The translations under genes and the position numbers were made by a program. 15,592 nucleotides of DNA. It comes from Ruminiclostridium sp. Its GTDB lineage: Bacteria > Bacillota > Clostridia > Oscillospirales > Oscillospiraceae. Within the stretch, counting starts at the first letter, position 1. Every line of letters starts with the position of its first letter. This document shows, piece by piece, positions 6,370 through 13,591 of the stretch. The stretch covers positions 1 to 15,592 of the forward strand of contig JAFZEB010000095.1 in assembly GCA_017560855.1 (NCBI GenBank), read 5' to 3'. The notes under the pieces are model-generated. The model did not search any database. It saw nothing but the letters and a program-made list of their open reading frames with translations, and was not told the DNA's origin.

Positions 6370-6837
6370 ATGGCAAAAGAATACAGACTCAGCGCAGAAC
6401 GCCTGGAAGAACTGAAGCAGGAGCAGCACTACCTGAAGACCGTCCGTGAGAAGGAAGTGGCAGAGCTCATCAAGGAAGCCCGTTCCTTCGGCGACCTGTC
6501 TGAGAACAGCGAATATGACGAGGCAAAGAACGAGCAGGGCAAGCTCTACTCCCGCATTGCCGAGCTGGACGAGATCCTGTCCAACTACGTGATCATCGAG
6601 GAGGCCGAGTCCCTGGACACTGTCCACGTGGGCAGCACCGTTGTGGTGGAGGACGTGGAGTTCGAAGAGACCGAGACCTACTCCATCGTGGGCTCTCAGG
6701 AGGCCGACCCCATGAACGGCCGCATCTCCGAGGACTCCCCCTTCGGCCGTGCCCTGCTGGGCAAGAAGGCCGGCGAGGAGGTCAACGTGGAGGCCCCCGC
6801 AGGCACCATCCGTTACAAGATCGTGGAGATCCAGTAA
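6370..6837 (+). CDS. greA: Transcript cleavage factor GreA
   Basis: A 155-residue factor that enters the secondary channel of RNA polymerase and stimulates cleavage of backtracked RNA so that stalled polymerases can resume. Residues 1-75 form the coiled-coil finger, with the acidic tip motif GDLSENSEYDEAK; Asp42 and Glu45 are the residues thought to hold the catalytic magnesium. The C-terminal half is the FKBP-like globular domain, with SIVGSQEADPMNGRISEDSP, PFGRALLGKKAGEEV and a final YKIVEI. I use the ATG at 6370 (MAKEYRLSAER) because it gives the normal family length and has AGGAAGG at 6352-6358. The frame is open further upstream from 6292, but that part lies in the leader and is not GreA-like. 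The gene has a consensus promoter and lies 36 bases ahead of lysS. Confidence 0.96.
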   Translation: MAKEYRLSAERLEELKQEQHYLKTVREKEVAELIKEARSFGDLSENSEYDEAKNEQGKLYSRIAELDEILSNYVIIEEAESLDTVHVGSTVVVEDVEFEETETYSIVGSQEADPMNGRISEDSPFGRALLGKKAGEEVNVEAPAGTIRYKIVEIQ

Positions 6838-6873
6838 GAACCACACAGATTAGAGATAAAGGAGCGTCAAATC

Positions 6874-8805
6874 ATGGCTGAAAAGAAGAAGAATGGCGAG
6901 CAGGAACAGAGCCTCTCTCAGATCCTGAAGGTTCGCCGTGATAAGCTGAAGGCCCTGCAGGAAGCAGGCAAGGACCCCTTTGAGCAGACCAAATTCGTGG
7001 TCTCCAACTACGCACAGGAAATCAAGGACAACTTTGACGCCATGGAAGGCCAGGAAGTCACCGTGGCCGGCCGCATCATGTTCAAGCGCGGCATGGGCAA
7101 GGTGAGCTTCTTTGACCTGCAGGACAAGACCGGCCGCATCCAGCTGTATGCCCGCCGGGACGAGATGGACGAGGCCATCTACGCAGACGTGAAGAAGTAC
7201 GACATCGGCGACATCGTGGGCGTCAAGGGTGAGGTCTTCCGCACCCAGACCGGCGAGATGTCCGTCCGCTGCATCGACGTGACCCTGCTGTCCAAGTCCC
7301 TGCGCCCCCTGCCCGAGAAGTTCCACGGCCTGACCGACAAGGAGACCCGGTATCGTCAGCGCTACGTTGACCTGATCATGAACCCCGAGTCCCGCCGCAA
7401 CTTCGAGATCCGCAGCAAGATGGTCTCCTACCTGCGTTCCTTCCTGGACGGCCGCGGCTACATGGAGGTTGAGACCCCCGTTCTGAACACCATCTCCGGC
7501 GGCGCAACGGCCCGTCCCTTCATCACCCACCACAACACCCTGGACCTGGATATGTACATGCGTATCGCCACCGAGCTGCACCTGAAGCGTCTGGTGGTGG
7601 GCGGTCTGGACCGTGTTTACGAAATTGGCCGTATCTTCCGCAACGAGGGTATGGACACCAAGCACAACCCTGAGTTCACCACCGTCGAGCTGTACGAGGC
7701 CTATGCCGACTTCAACGACATGATGGACCTGTTCGAGGCGTTCCTGTCCGGCGCTGCCATGGAGATCCTGGGTACCTATGACGTGGAGTGGCAGGGCGAG
7801 AAGATTTCCCTGGCTCCCGGCTTCCGCCGCCTGACCATGGCTGAGGCCGTCAAGGAGTACCTGGGCGTGGACTTCATGACCATCGAGTCCGACGAGGAAG
7901 CTGTGGCCGCTGCCAAGAGCGTTGGCGTAGACATGGACGGCATCGAGCCCACCTGGGGCCATGCCCTGTATGAGTGCTTCGACCAGAAGATCGAAGAGCT
8001 GCTCATCCAGCCCACCTTCATCACCATGCATCCCGTGGACGTCTCCCCCCTGGCCAAGCGCTCCCCCAAGGATCACCGCCTGACCGAGCGTTTCGAGCTG
8101 TTCATCTGCCGCAGCGAGATGGGCAACGCCTTCTCCGAGCTGAACGACCCCATCGACCAGAAGGAGCGTTTCCAGAAGCAGGTTGAGATGCGTGACAAGG
8201 GCGACGAGGAAGCCGGCATGATGGACGACGATTACATCAACGCCCTGGAGTACGGTCTGCCCCCCACGGGCGGCCTGGGCATCGGCATCGACCGCTGCGC
8301 TATGCTGCTGACCGGTTCCGACTCCATCCGCGACGTCATCCTGTTTCCCACCATGAAGCCCCTGGAAGAGGGCGGCAAGAAGGCTGAGAAGCCTGCTCCC
8401 GTGGTGGAGGAAGTGCCCGCAGAAGAGATCGACTTCTCCAAGGTGACCATCGAGCCTCTGTTCCAGGAGTCCGTGGACTTTGAGACCTTCTCCAAGTCCG
8501 ACTTCCGTGCCGTCAAGGTCAAGGACTACAAGCCCGTGCCCAAGAGCAAGAAGCTGCTGCAGTTCACCCTGGACGACGGTTCCGGCACCGACCGCACCAT
8601 CCTCAGCGGCATCCGTGAGTACTATGAGCCCGAAGACCTCATCGGCAAGACCTGCATCGCCATCACCAATCTGCCCCCCAGACAGATGATGGGCATCGAG
8701 TCCTGCGGCATGCTCATCTCCGCCGTCCACGAGGACGACGGCAAGGAGGCCCTGAACCTGCTGATGGTCAGCAACCGCATCCCCGCCGGTGCCAAGCTGT
8801 ACTAA
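6874..8805 (+). CDS. lysS: Class II lysyl-tRNA synthetase with C-terminal tRNA-binding domain
   Basis: Charges tRNA-Lys with lysine in the cytoplasm. The 643 residues divide into a short helical N-terminus, the anticodon-binding OB fold (about 60-140, VTVAGRIMFKRGMGKVSFFD) and the class II catalytic core. The core has motif 1 (SYLRSFLDGRGYMEVETPVL, 185-204), motif 2 (RIFRNEGMDTKHNPEFT, 253-269) and motif 3 (GGLGIGIDRCAMLL, 466-479). A charged, proline- and glutamate-rich linker (about 497-520) joins this to an extra domain at about 533-643. That domain resembles the Trbp111/MetRS C-terminal tRNA-binding fold: DFRAVKVKDYKPVPKSKKLL, ILSGIREYYEPEDLIGK, NLPPRQMMGIESCGMLISA and IPAGAKL. Ordinary bacterial LysRS is about 490-510 residues and lacks it. 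AAAGGAG nine bases ahead supports the ATG. It is cotranscribed with greA and ends at a strong terminator. Confidence 0.96.
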   Translation: MAEKKKNGEQEQSLSQILKVRRDKLKALQEAGKDPFEQTKFVVSNYAQEIKDNFDAMEGQEVTVAGRIMFKRGMGKVSFFDLQDKTGRIQLYARRDEMDEAIYADVKKYDIGDIVGVKGEVFRTQTGEMSVRCIDVTLLSKSLRPLPEKFHGLTDKETRYRQRYVDLIMNPESRRNFEIRSKMVSYLRSFLDGRGYMEVETPVLNTISGGATARPFITHHNTLDLDMYMRIATELHLKRLVVGGLDRVYEIGRIFRNEGMDTKHNPEFTTVELYEAYADFNDMMDLFEAFLSGAAMEILGTYDVEWQGEKISLAPGFRRLTMAEAVKEYLGVDFMTIESDEEAVAAAKSVGVDMDGIEPTWGHALYECFDQKIEELLIQPTFITMHPVDVSPLAKRSPKDHRLTERFELFICRSEMGNAFSELNDPIDQKERFQKQVEMRDKGDEEAGMMDDDYINALEYGLPPTGGLGIGIDRCAMLLTGSDSIRDVILFPTMKPLEEGGKKAEKPAPVVEEVPAEEIDFSKVTIEPLFQESVDFETFSKSDFRAVKVKDYKPVPKSKKLLQFTLDDGSGTDRTILSGIREYYEPEDLIGKTCIAITNLPPRQMMGIESCGMLISAVHEDDGKEALNLLMVSNRIPAGAKLY

Positions 8806-8836
8806 GAAGCCCTCTGGACTAATTTAAGAGTATGAT

Positions 8837-8876
8837 AATAGGGTACAGAGGAAAGCTTCTTCTGTACCCTATTTTT
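8837..8876 (+). terminator. Intrinsic terminator of greA-lysS
   Basis: Bases 8837-8853 pair with 8857-8873 (17 bp including one G-U pair, three-base loop AGC), and T residues run to 8876. It lies 31 bases after the lysS stop. Confidence 0.93.
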
Positions 8877-8900
8877 GAATGTGACGGATGTGCGTGCCCA

Positions 8901-9060
8901 TTGGGTTTACAACCCCTCCGCCTCGCCTGACGGTGAGTCACCTCCCCTTGCACAGGGGAGGCTGAGGCGAGTGCAAACCTCAAGGCTCCCTTGTGTAAAG
9001 GGAGCTGGCAGTGCGAAGCACTGACTGAGGGATTGTAAGCTGCTGATCTGGCACAATGGC
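8901..9060. repeat. Structured interspersed repeat, copy 2
   Basis: Same orientation as the copy at 6041-6200, differing at about 20 of 160 bases. The closing stem is CAACCCCTC (8910-8918) with GAGGGATTG (9027-9035). The hairpins are CTCGCC/GGTGAG, CCTCCCCT/AGGGGAGG (8941-8961), GCTCCCTT/AAGGGAGC (8985-9005) and CAGTGC-GAA-GCACTG (9009-9023). It fills the gap between the lysS terminator and the DUF3307 gene. The rest of 8877-9097 shows no convincing promoter. Confidence 0.9.
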
Positions 9061-9097
9061 GTCGTGTATTCGTCCTACCACCCGAAAGGGGAAACCT

Positions 9098-9478
9098 ATG
9101 ACCTACTTCATGATCCTGGCCATGATTTTTGCCCACATTGTGGACGACTGGGTCCTCCAGGGCAAGCTGGCCAACTTCAAGCAGCGGTCCTGGTGGCTGG
9201 AAGTGGCCCCGGACGAGCTGTACAAGCACGACTACATCATGGCCCTGGTGATCCACTCTATGAGCTGGAGCTTTATGATCCACCTGCCCCTGGCCTGGAT
9301 GTGGTTCGGCTTTGATGTGAACCTGGCCTTCGTCATCTCCTTCCTGGTCAACGCCGCCATCCACGGCTATGTGGACCACCTGAAGGCCAACCTGCACAAG
9401 ATCAATCTGGTGGATGACCAGCTCATCCATCTGGCCCAGATCTTCGTGACCTTTGCCTGCTTCTTCTTCCTGGGCTGA
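9098..9478 (+). CDS. DUF3307 family membrane protein
   Basis: A 126-residue membrane protein of unknown function, resembling the DUF3307 family. It opens with MTYFMILAMIFAHIVDDWVL, where the AHxxxDWVLQ region is typical, and has the conserved histidine and aspartate pattern HDYIMALVIHSMSW and AIHGYVDHLKANL. Hydrophobic stretches lie at about 1-18, 45-60, 68-88 and 113-126. The last segments contain INLVDDQLIHLAQI, also family-like. I use the ATG at 9098, with AAAGGGG about seven bases ahead. An earlier ATG at 9056 would lie inside the repeat and adds no conserved sequence. The stop is one base before the KtrB start (TGA-T-ATG), so the two are probably translationally coupled. A role beside potassium uptake is only inferred from position. 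Confidence 0.8.
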   Translation: MTYFMILAMIFAHIVDDWVLQGKLANFKQRSWWLEVAPDELYKHDYIMALVIHSMSWSFMIHLPLAWMWFGFDVNLAFVISFLVNAAIHGYVDHLKANLHKINLVDDQLIHLAQIFVTFACFFFLG

Positions 9479-9479
9479 T

Positions 9480-10826
9480 ATGGGAAGGAGAAAGACCTGG
9501 CGGGCCCGGGCGGGCCTGAACCCGGCCCGGACCGCCGCCCTGTCCTTTGCCGCCATGATCCTGGTGGGGACGGGTTTGCTGGCCCTGCCGGTTATGTCCC
9601 GGGCAGGGGAGACCCCCGACCTCTTTACCAGCTTCTTTACCTCGGCCTCAGCGGTCTGCGTCACCGGCTTTACCCTGGTGGACACCGCCGGTCAGTGGTC
9701 CTTCTGGGGCCAGCTGGTGATCCTGGTGCTGGTCCAGCTGGGGGCCCTGGGCTTCATGATGGCCTACAGCCTGATCCTGCTCCTTTTCCGCCGGGAGATC
9801 ATCCTCTCCCAGCGGGTGATGCTGGCCTCCGCCCTGGGTCTGCGGAACATCGGCGGGGTGACCCGTCTGGTCCGCCACGGGCTTGTCGGCACCCTCTTCT
9901 TTGAACTGGCAGGCACCATCCTGCTGGCTGTCCGGTTTGTGCCGGAATACGGTTGGGGTGAGGGCCTGTGGAAGAGTCTCTTCCACGCCGTCTCAGCCTT
10001 CTGCAACGCTGGCTTTGAGCTTTTCGGGGGCAGTCTTGCCCAGTTTTCCCATGACCCCCATGTGCTGATGGTCCACATGATGCTCACCGTCATCGGCGGC
10101 CTGGGCTTCTTTGTGTGGGAGGACCTGCTCCTGGCCCAAAACTGGCGGAGCCTGACCCTCTACAGCCGCCTGGCCATTTCTGCCACAGGTGTGCTTCTGC
10201 TGGCAGGCTGGGTGTACTTCACATGGGCCGAGTGGGCCAACCCAGGCACCCTGGGTGCCATGGCCCCGGCCGACCGTCTGGTGGGAGGACTGTTCCAGTC
10301 CGTGAACCTGCGCACGGCAGGCTTCGCCCTCTTCGACCAGGGGCAGATGACCGAGGCCGCCCAGGCCGTGAGCCTCCTGTTCATGGTCATCGGTGGCTGC
10401 AGCGGCTCCACTGCCTGCGGCATCAAGGTGGTCACCGCCCTGGTGCTGGCCGCCGCCCTGTGGGCCGGTCTCCGGGGCAGACCCGAGACGGTGATCTGTG
10501 GGCGGACCATCCCCCGGGACCAGGTCCGCAACGCCATGACCCTTACCTTTGCCGTGCTTCTGGCCGCTTTCCTGGCGGCGGTGGTCCTGACCCATGTGGA
10601 GGGGCTGGACTTCCTGCCCGTCCTCTTTGAGACGGTGGCCGCCATAGGCACTGTGGGTCTGAGCACCGGTATCACGGCAGACCTGACCCTCTTCAGCCAG
10701 GCTATCCTGCTGATCCTCATGTTCCTGGGACGGGCGGGCATCCTGGCCCTGTCCCTGGCCTTTCTGATCCGGCGGCCGACAGAACCCAGGATCGGCTATC
10801 CCACCTGCGATCTCTTCATCGGCTGA
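9480..10826 (+). CDS. ktrB: Potassium uptake channel subunit, TrkH/KtrB family
   Basis: A 448-residue membrane protein that conducts K+ (often with Na+ dependence) under control of a KtrA ring. The four pore repeats of the superfamily are visible, each with a filter segment: CVTGF (60-64), FCNAGF (174-179), LRTAGF (277-282) and GTVGLSTG (390-397). The intramembrane gating loop reads GGCSGSTACGIK, close to the usual GGxSGSTAGGIK but with a cysteine in place of the first G of the GG pair. The GRAGILAL segment near the end is also family-like. I use the ATG at 9480; there is no clear ribosome site before it, which suggests coupling to the DUF3307 gene. A TTG at 9453 would extend it into that gene without support. 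KtrA follows after 19 bases. Confidence 0.93.
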   Translation: MGRRKTWRARAGLNPARTAALSFAAMILVGTGLLALPVMSRAGETPDLFTSFFTSASAVCVTGFTLVDTAGQWSFWGQLVILVLVQLGALGFMMAYSLILLLFRREIILSQRVMLASALGLRNIGGVTRLVRHGLVGTLFFELAGTILLAVRFVPEYGWGEGLWKSLFHAVSAFCNAGFELFGGSLAQFSHDPHVLMVHMMLTVIGGLGFFVWEDLLLAQNWRSLTLYSRLAISATGVLLLAGWVYFTWAEWANPGTLGAMAPADRLVGGLFQSVNLRTAGFALFDQGQMTEAAQAVSLLFMVIGGCSGSTACGIKVVTALVLAAALWAGLRGRPETVICGRTIPRDQVRNAMTLTFAVLLAAFLAAVVLTHVEGLDFLPVLFETVAAIGTVGLSTGITADLTLFSQAILLILMFLGRAGILALSLAFLIRRPTEPRIGYPTCDLFIG

Positions 10827-10845
10827 GTCCGGAAAGGAGGAACCT

Positions 10846-11499
10846 ATGAAGCAATTTGTAGTCATCGGCCTGGGCCGCTTCGGCTCTGCTGTGGCCGAGG
10901 AACTCACCGCCCTGGGCCATCAGGTCCTGGCGGTGGACACCGACCCCAAGGCCGTCCAGGCCATGGCTGACAAGGTCACCCAGGCGGTCACCGCCGACTG
11001 TCAGGACCCGGAAGTCCTCCAGGCCCTGGGGGTCAAGGACGTTCACTGCGCCGTGGTGGCCTTCAGCGACGACATCGGTACCAGCGTCCTCATCACCCTG
11101 AACCTGAAGGAGCTGGGCATCCCCCGGATCGTCTGCAAGGCCCGGTCGGCCAGCCACGAGGAGCTCCTCAAGCGCATCGGCGCCGACCAGGTGGTCTTCC
11201 CCGAGCGGGAGAGCGGCCGCAACCTGGCCCATACTTTAGACAACAAGGAAGTTTTGAACTATATCCCCCTGGCCAAGGGCTACAGCCTGGTGAAGACCCC
11301 GGTGCCCTGGTCCTGGCGGGGAAAGACCCTGGGGGAACTGGAGATCCCCAAGAAGTGGCAGGTCCATGTGGCCGCCATCCAGCGGACCGACGGCACCTTC
11401 CTGCCAGCCCCCCAGCCGGATGTGACCTTCCGGCCGGGAGATGTCCTCTTCACCCTGGGTGCCATTGAGAAGAACGAAACCGTCATTGCATTGGAGTGA
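10846..11499 (+). CDS. ktrA: KtrA/TrkA-type RCK gating protein for potassium uptake
   Basis: A 217-residue cytoplasmic protein that forms the nucleotide-binding gating ring of the Ktr channel. The N-terminal RCK domain has the Rossmann glycine motif GLGRFG (8-13), a strand ending in VDTDPKAVQ that would grip adenine nucleotide ribose, and the segments TADCQDPEVLQALGVKDV and VLITLNLKELGIPRIVCKA. The C-terminal RCK_C (about 140-217) contains EVLNYIPLAKGYSLV and FRPGDVLFTLGAIE. One RCK pair per protein matches KtrA rather than the doubled TrkA of enterics. AAAGGAGG just ahead is a very strong ribosome site. The gene follows ktrB by 19 bases and overlaps the region of the methyltransferase start, so all lie on one transcript. 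Confidence 0.94.
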   Translation: MKQFVVIGLGRFGSAVAEELTALGHQVLAVDTDPKAVQAMADKVTQAVTADCQDPEVLQALGVKDVHCAVVAFSDDIGTSVLITLNLKELGIPRIVCKARSASHEELLKRIGADQVVFPERESGRNLAHTLDNKEVLNYIPLAKGYSLVKTPVPWSWRGKTLGELEIPKKWQVHVAAIQRTDGTFLPAPQPDVTFRPGDVLFTLGAIEKNETVIALE

Positions 11500-11501
11500 C
11501 C

Positions 11502-12275
11502 ATGGAAAAAATAACAAGCAGAACCAACCCCCTCATCACCCACATCCGCAAGCTGGCGGCTGACCGGAAGTACCGCCGTGCCCAGGGACAGATGGTGTGC
11601 GAGGGCCCCAAAATGCTGGCCGAGGCCATGAAATGGGGGGCGGACATCCAGGTGCTGGTCTTCCAGGAGGGCTACGCTCCCCCGGCTGACCTGCCCAAGA
11701 GCGTCCGTCAGGTCCAGGTGCCCGCCGATCTTCTCAAGGCGGTGGCCCCCACCGAGACCCCCCAGAAGGTCCTCTTCCTCTGCGGCATCCCCAGCCGCGC
11801 CCTTCCCGAGACCCTTTCCGGCAGCCGCTATCTGGTGCTGGACGGCCTTCAGGATCCCGGCAACGTGGGTACCATCTGGAGAACGGCTGACGCCTTCGGG
11901 GCGGACGGCCTGATCCTCCTGCCCGGCTGCGCCGAGCCCTGGAGCCCCAAGACCCTCCGCTCCACCATGGGCGCCGCCTTCCGCCTGCCCCTGTGGGAGG
12001 GAAGTCTGGAGGGCCTGACCGCCCTGCTGGCCAAGGAGGGCATCCCCCTCTACGCTACCGCTCTCCGGGAGGACACGGCAGACATCCGGGACATGGACCT
12101 CTCCCGTGCCGCCGTGGTCATCGGCAGCGAGGGCAAGGGGGTCTCCGACGCTGTGCTGGATGCCAGCGCTCGGACCATCAAGATCCCCATGACCGAAAAA
12201 TGTGAGTCCCTGAATGCGGCCTCTGCCGGAACGGTGGTTCTGTGGCAGATGAGCCAGGGGACTTTCCCCCGCTAA
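11502..12275 (+). CDS. SpoU/TrmH-type 2'-O-ribose RNA methyltransferase
   Basis: A 257-residue SAM-dependent methyltransferase of the knotted SPOUT class that methylates a ribose 2'-OH in rRNA or tRNA. A small substrate-binding N-terminus (ITSRTNPLITHIRKLAADRK, then FVCEGPK-like QMVCEGPKMLAEA) precedes the SpoU domain. Motif 1 is LQDPGNVGTIWRTADAFGAD, motif 2 VVIGSEGKGVSDAVLD and motif 3 IPMTEKCESLNAASAGTVVL. These are intact, including the Asn-x-Gly-x-x-x-Arg of motif 1. It resembles the TsnR/RlmB group; the target nucleotide cannot be told from sequence. I choose the ATG at 11502, with GGAG five bases ahead; a GTG at 11496 overlapping the ktrA stop is the alternative. DprA follows after 24 bases. 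Confidence 0.9.
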   Translation: MEKITSRTNPLITHIRKLAADRKYRRAQGQMVCEGPKMLAEAMKWGADIQVLVFQEGYAPPADLPKSVRQVQVPADLLKAVAPTETPQKVLFLCGIPSRALPETLSGSRYLVLDGLQDPGNVGTIWRTADAFGADGLILLPGCAEPWSPKTLRSTMGAAFRLPLWEGSLEGLTALLAKEGIPLYATALREDTADIRDMDLSRAAVVIGSEGKGVSDAVLDASARTIKIPMTEKCESLNAASAGTVVLWQMSQGTFPR

Positions 12276-12299
12276 ATTTTCCAGGAAGGAGGGCGGCCC

Positions 12300-13547
12300 A
12301 TGAGCACCCTGCGCCATTGGATCTGGCTGAGCACCCGGGGATTTGCCCCGGGCCAGTATGCGGCCCGCCTGCTGGAGGCCTTCGGCTCTCCCGAGGGGGT
12401 CTACCACGCAGACCAGGGGGCCTATGAGAACCTGGAGCTTCCCGCCAAGGTGAAGACCGCCCTGCTGGACAAGAGCCTCCGGGAGGCCGACCAAATTTTG
12501 GCCCACTGCGAGAAGCTGGGCATCTGGGTCCTGACCATCCAGGATGCGGGCTACCCGGACCGGCTCCGGCAGATCGACACACCCCCGGTGGTCCTCTACG
12601 GACGGGGTACCCTGCCTCAGCTGGACCAGGAGGCATCCATCGCCATCGTAGGGGCCCGAAAGGCCAGCCCCTACGGGGTCTCTGCCGCCCGGAAGCTGGG
12701 TCACGACCTGGCCCGTGCCGGGGCGGTGGTGGTGAGCGGTTCCGCCTGGGGTGTGGACCAGGCCGCCCTGCAAGGGGCCATCCAGGCAGGAGGCCGGGTG
12801 GTCTCCGTGTTGGGCAACGGCATCGACGTGATCTATCCCCAGGGAGGGCAGGCCCTCTATGAGGATGTGACCAAGTCCGGCGCCCTTCTTTCGGAATATC
12901 CCCCGGGGACCGAACCCCGTGGGGCCCATTTCCCCGTGCGCAACCGGCTCATTGCCGGTCTGTCCCTGGGGGTGGTGGTGGCCGAAGGCACCGAGACCAG
13001 CGGCTCCCTCATCACCGCCCGGTGGGCCTTGGAGCAGGGGAGGGATGTCTTCGCCGTCCCGGGCAGCATCGACTCTCCCATGAGCCGGGGGCCCAACGGC
13101 CTCATCCGCCGGGGCGAGGCCATGCTCATCCAGGACGCCTGGGACATTTTGGAGGAATATCAGTTCCTCTATCCGGCCAAACTCCAGCCGAGACAGCCCC
13201 TGCCCCAGGCGGCAGAGGCGGCCCGCCTGGGACCGGAGCCGGTGAAAACAGAACCTGCCGTCCCCAAGGGGGCGGTGCAAAATACTGCCCGGGTGCCCGA
13301 AAAGCCCCCGGAGGCAGACCTTCTTGTGGTGGATCTGCGCCAGGAGCCGGAGGCCTTTACCGACGACGAGGCCGCCATCCTGCGCACCCTGCAGGCCCGT
13401 GGGGCCCTTACCCCCGACGACCTGACGGAAGCCACCGGCATCCCCGCCCGACGGATTTTGTCGGCTCTGACGTTATTGCAGATCCGGCGGCTGGTGGAGG
13501 AGGGGACCGGCAAGCGGTTCACCACCAAAGTATTGTTGAAAGAGTAA
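12300..13547 (+). CDS. dprA: DNA processing protein DprA/Smf
   Basis: A 415-residue protein that binds incoming single-stranded DNA and loads RecA during natural transformation; it is also found in many bacteria not known to be competent. The N-terminal helical region (1-100) ends in PPVVLYGRGTL. The Rossmann-like core has IAIVGARKASPYG, VVSGSAWGVDQAAL, VVSVLGNGIDVIYP, LLSEYPPGTEPRG, FPVRNRLIAGLSLGVVVAEG, SGSLITARWALEQGRDVFAV and VPGSID. The ssDNA loop reads SGSAWGVD, where many homologs have SGxARGID. A proline- and alanine-rich linker (about 295-350) leads to a C-terminal winged helix (FTDDEAAILRTLQARGALTP) as in many full-length DprA proteins. GGAAGGAGGG just before the ATG is a strong ribosome site. 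The order dprA-topA is standard in Firmicutes and supports the call. Confidence 0.95.
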   Translation: MSTLRHWIWLSTRGFAPGQYAARLLEAFGSPEGVYHADQGAYENLELPAKVKTALLDKSLREADQILAHCEKLGIWVLTIQDAGYPDRLRQIDTPPVVLYGRGTLPQLDQEASIAIVGARKASPYGVSAARKLGHDLARAGAVVVSGSAWGVDQAALQGAIQAGGRVVSVLGNGIDVIYPQGGQALYEDVTKSGALLSEYPPGTEPRGAHFPVRNRLIAGLSLGVVVAEGTETSGSLITARWALEQGRDVFAVPGSIDSPMSRGPNGLIRRGEAMLIQDAWDILEEYQFLYPAKLQPRQPLPQAAEAARLGPEPVKTEPAVPKGAVQNTARVPEKPPEADLLVVDLRQEPEAFTDDEAAILRTLQARGALTPDDLTEATGIPARRILSALTLLQIRRLVEEGTGKRFTTKVLLKE

Positions 13548-13591
13548 GCGACCATCCCCATGTGGATGCATGAAAGTAAGTGAGGTACAAC

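Noticed and set aside
9056..9097. Upstream ATG extending the DUF3307 protein by 14 residues
   Set aside because: It starts in the tail of the repeat, has no ribosome site and adds no conserved sequence; the ATG at 9098 fits the family start.
13570..13591. ATG at 13570 as an alternative topA start
   Set aside because: It is out of frame with topA and opens a frame antisense-like in character; the GTG at 13592 begins the conserved N-terminus.
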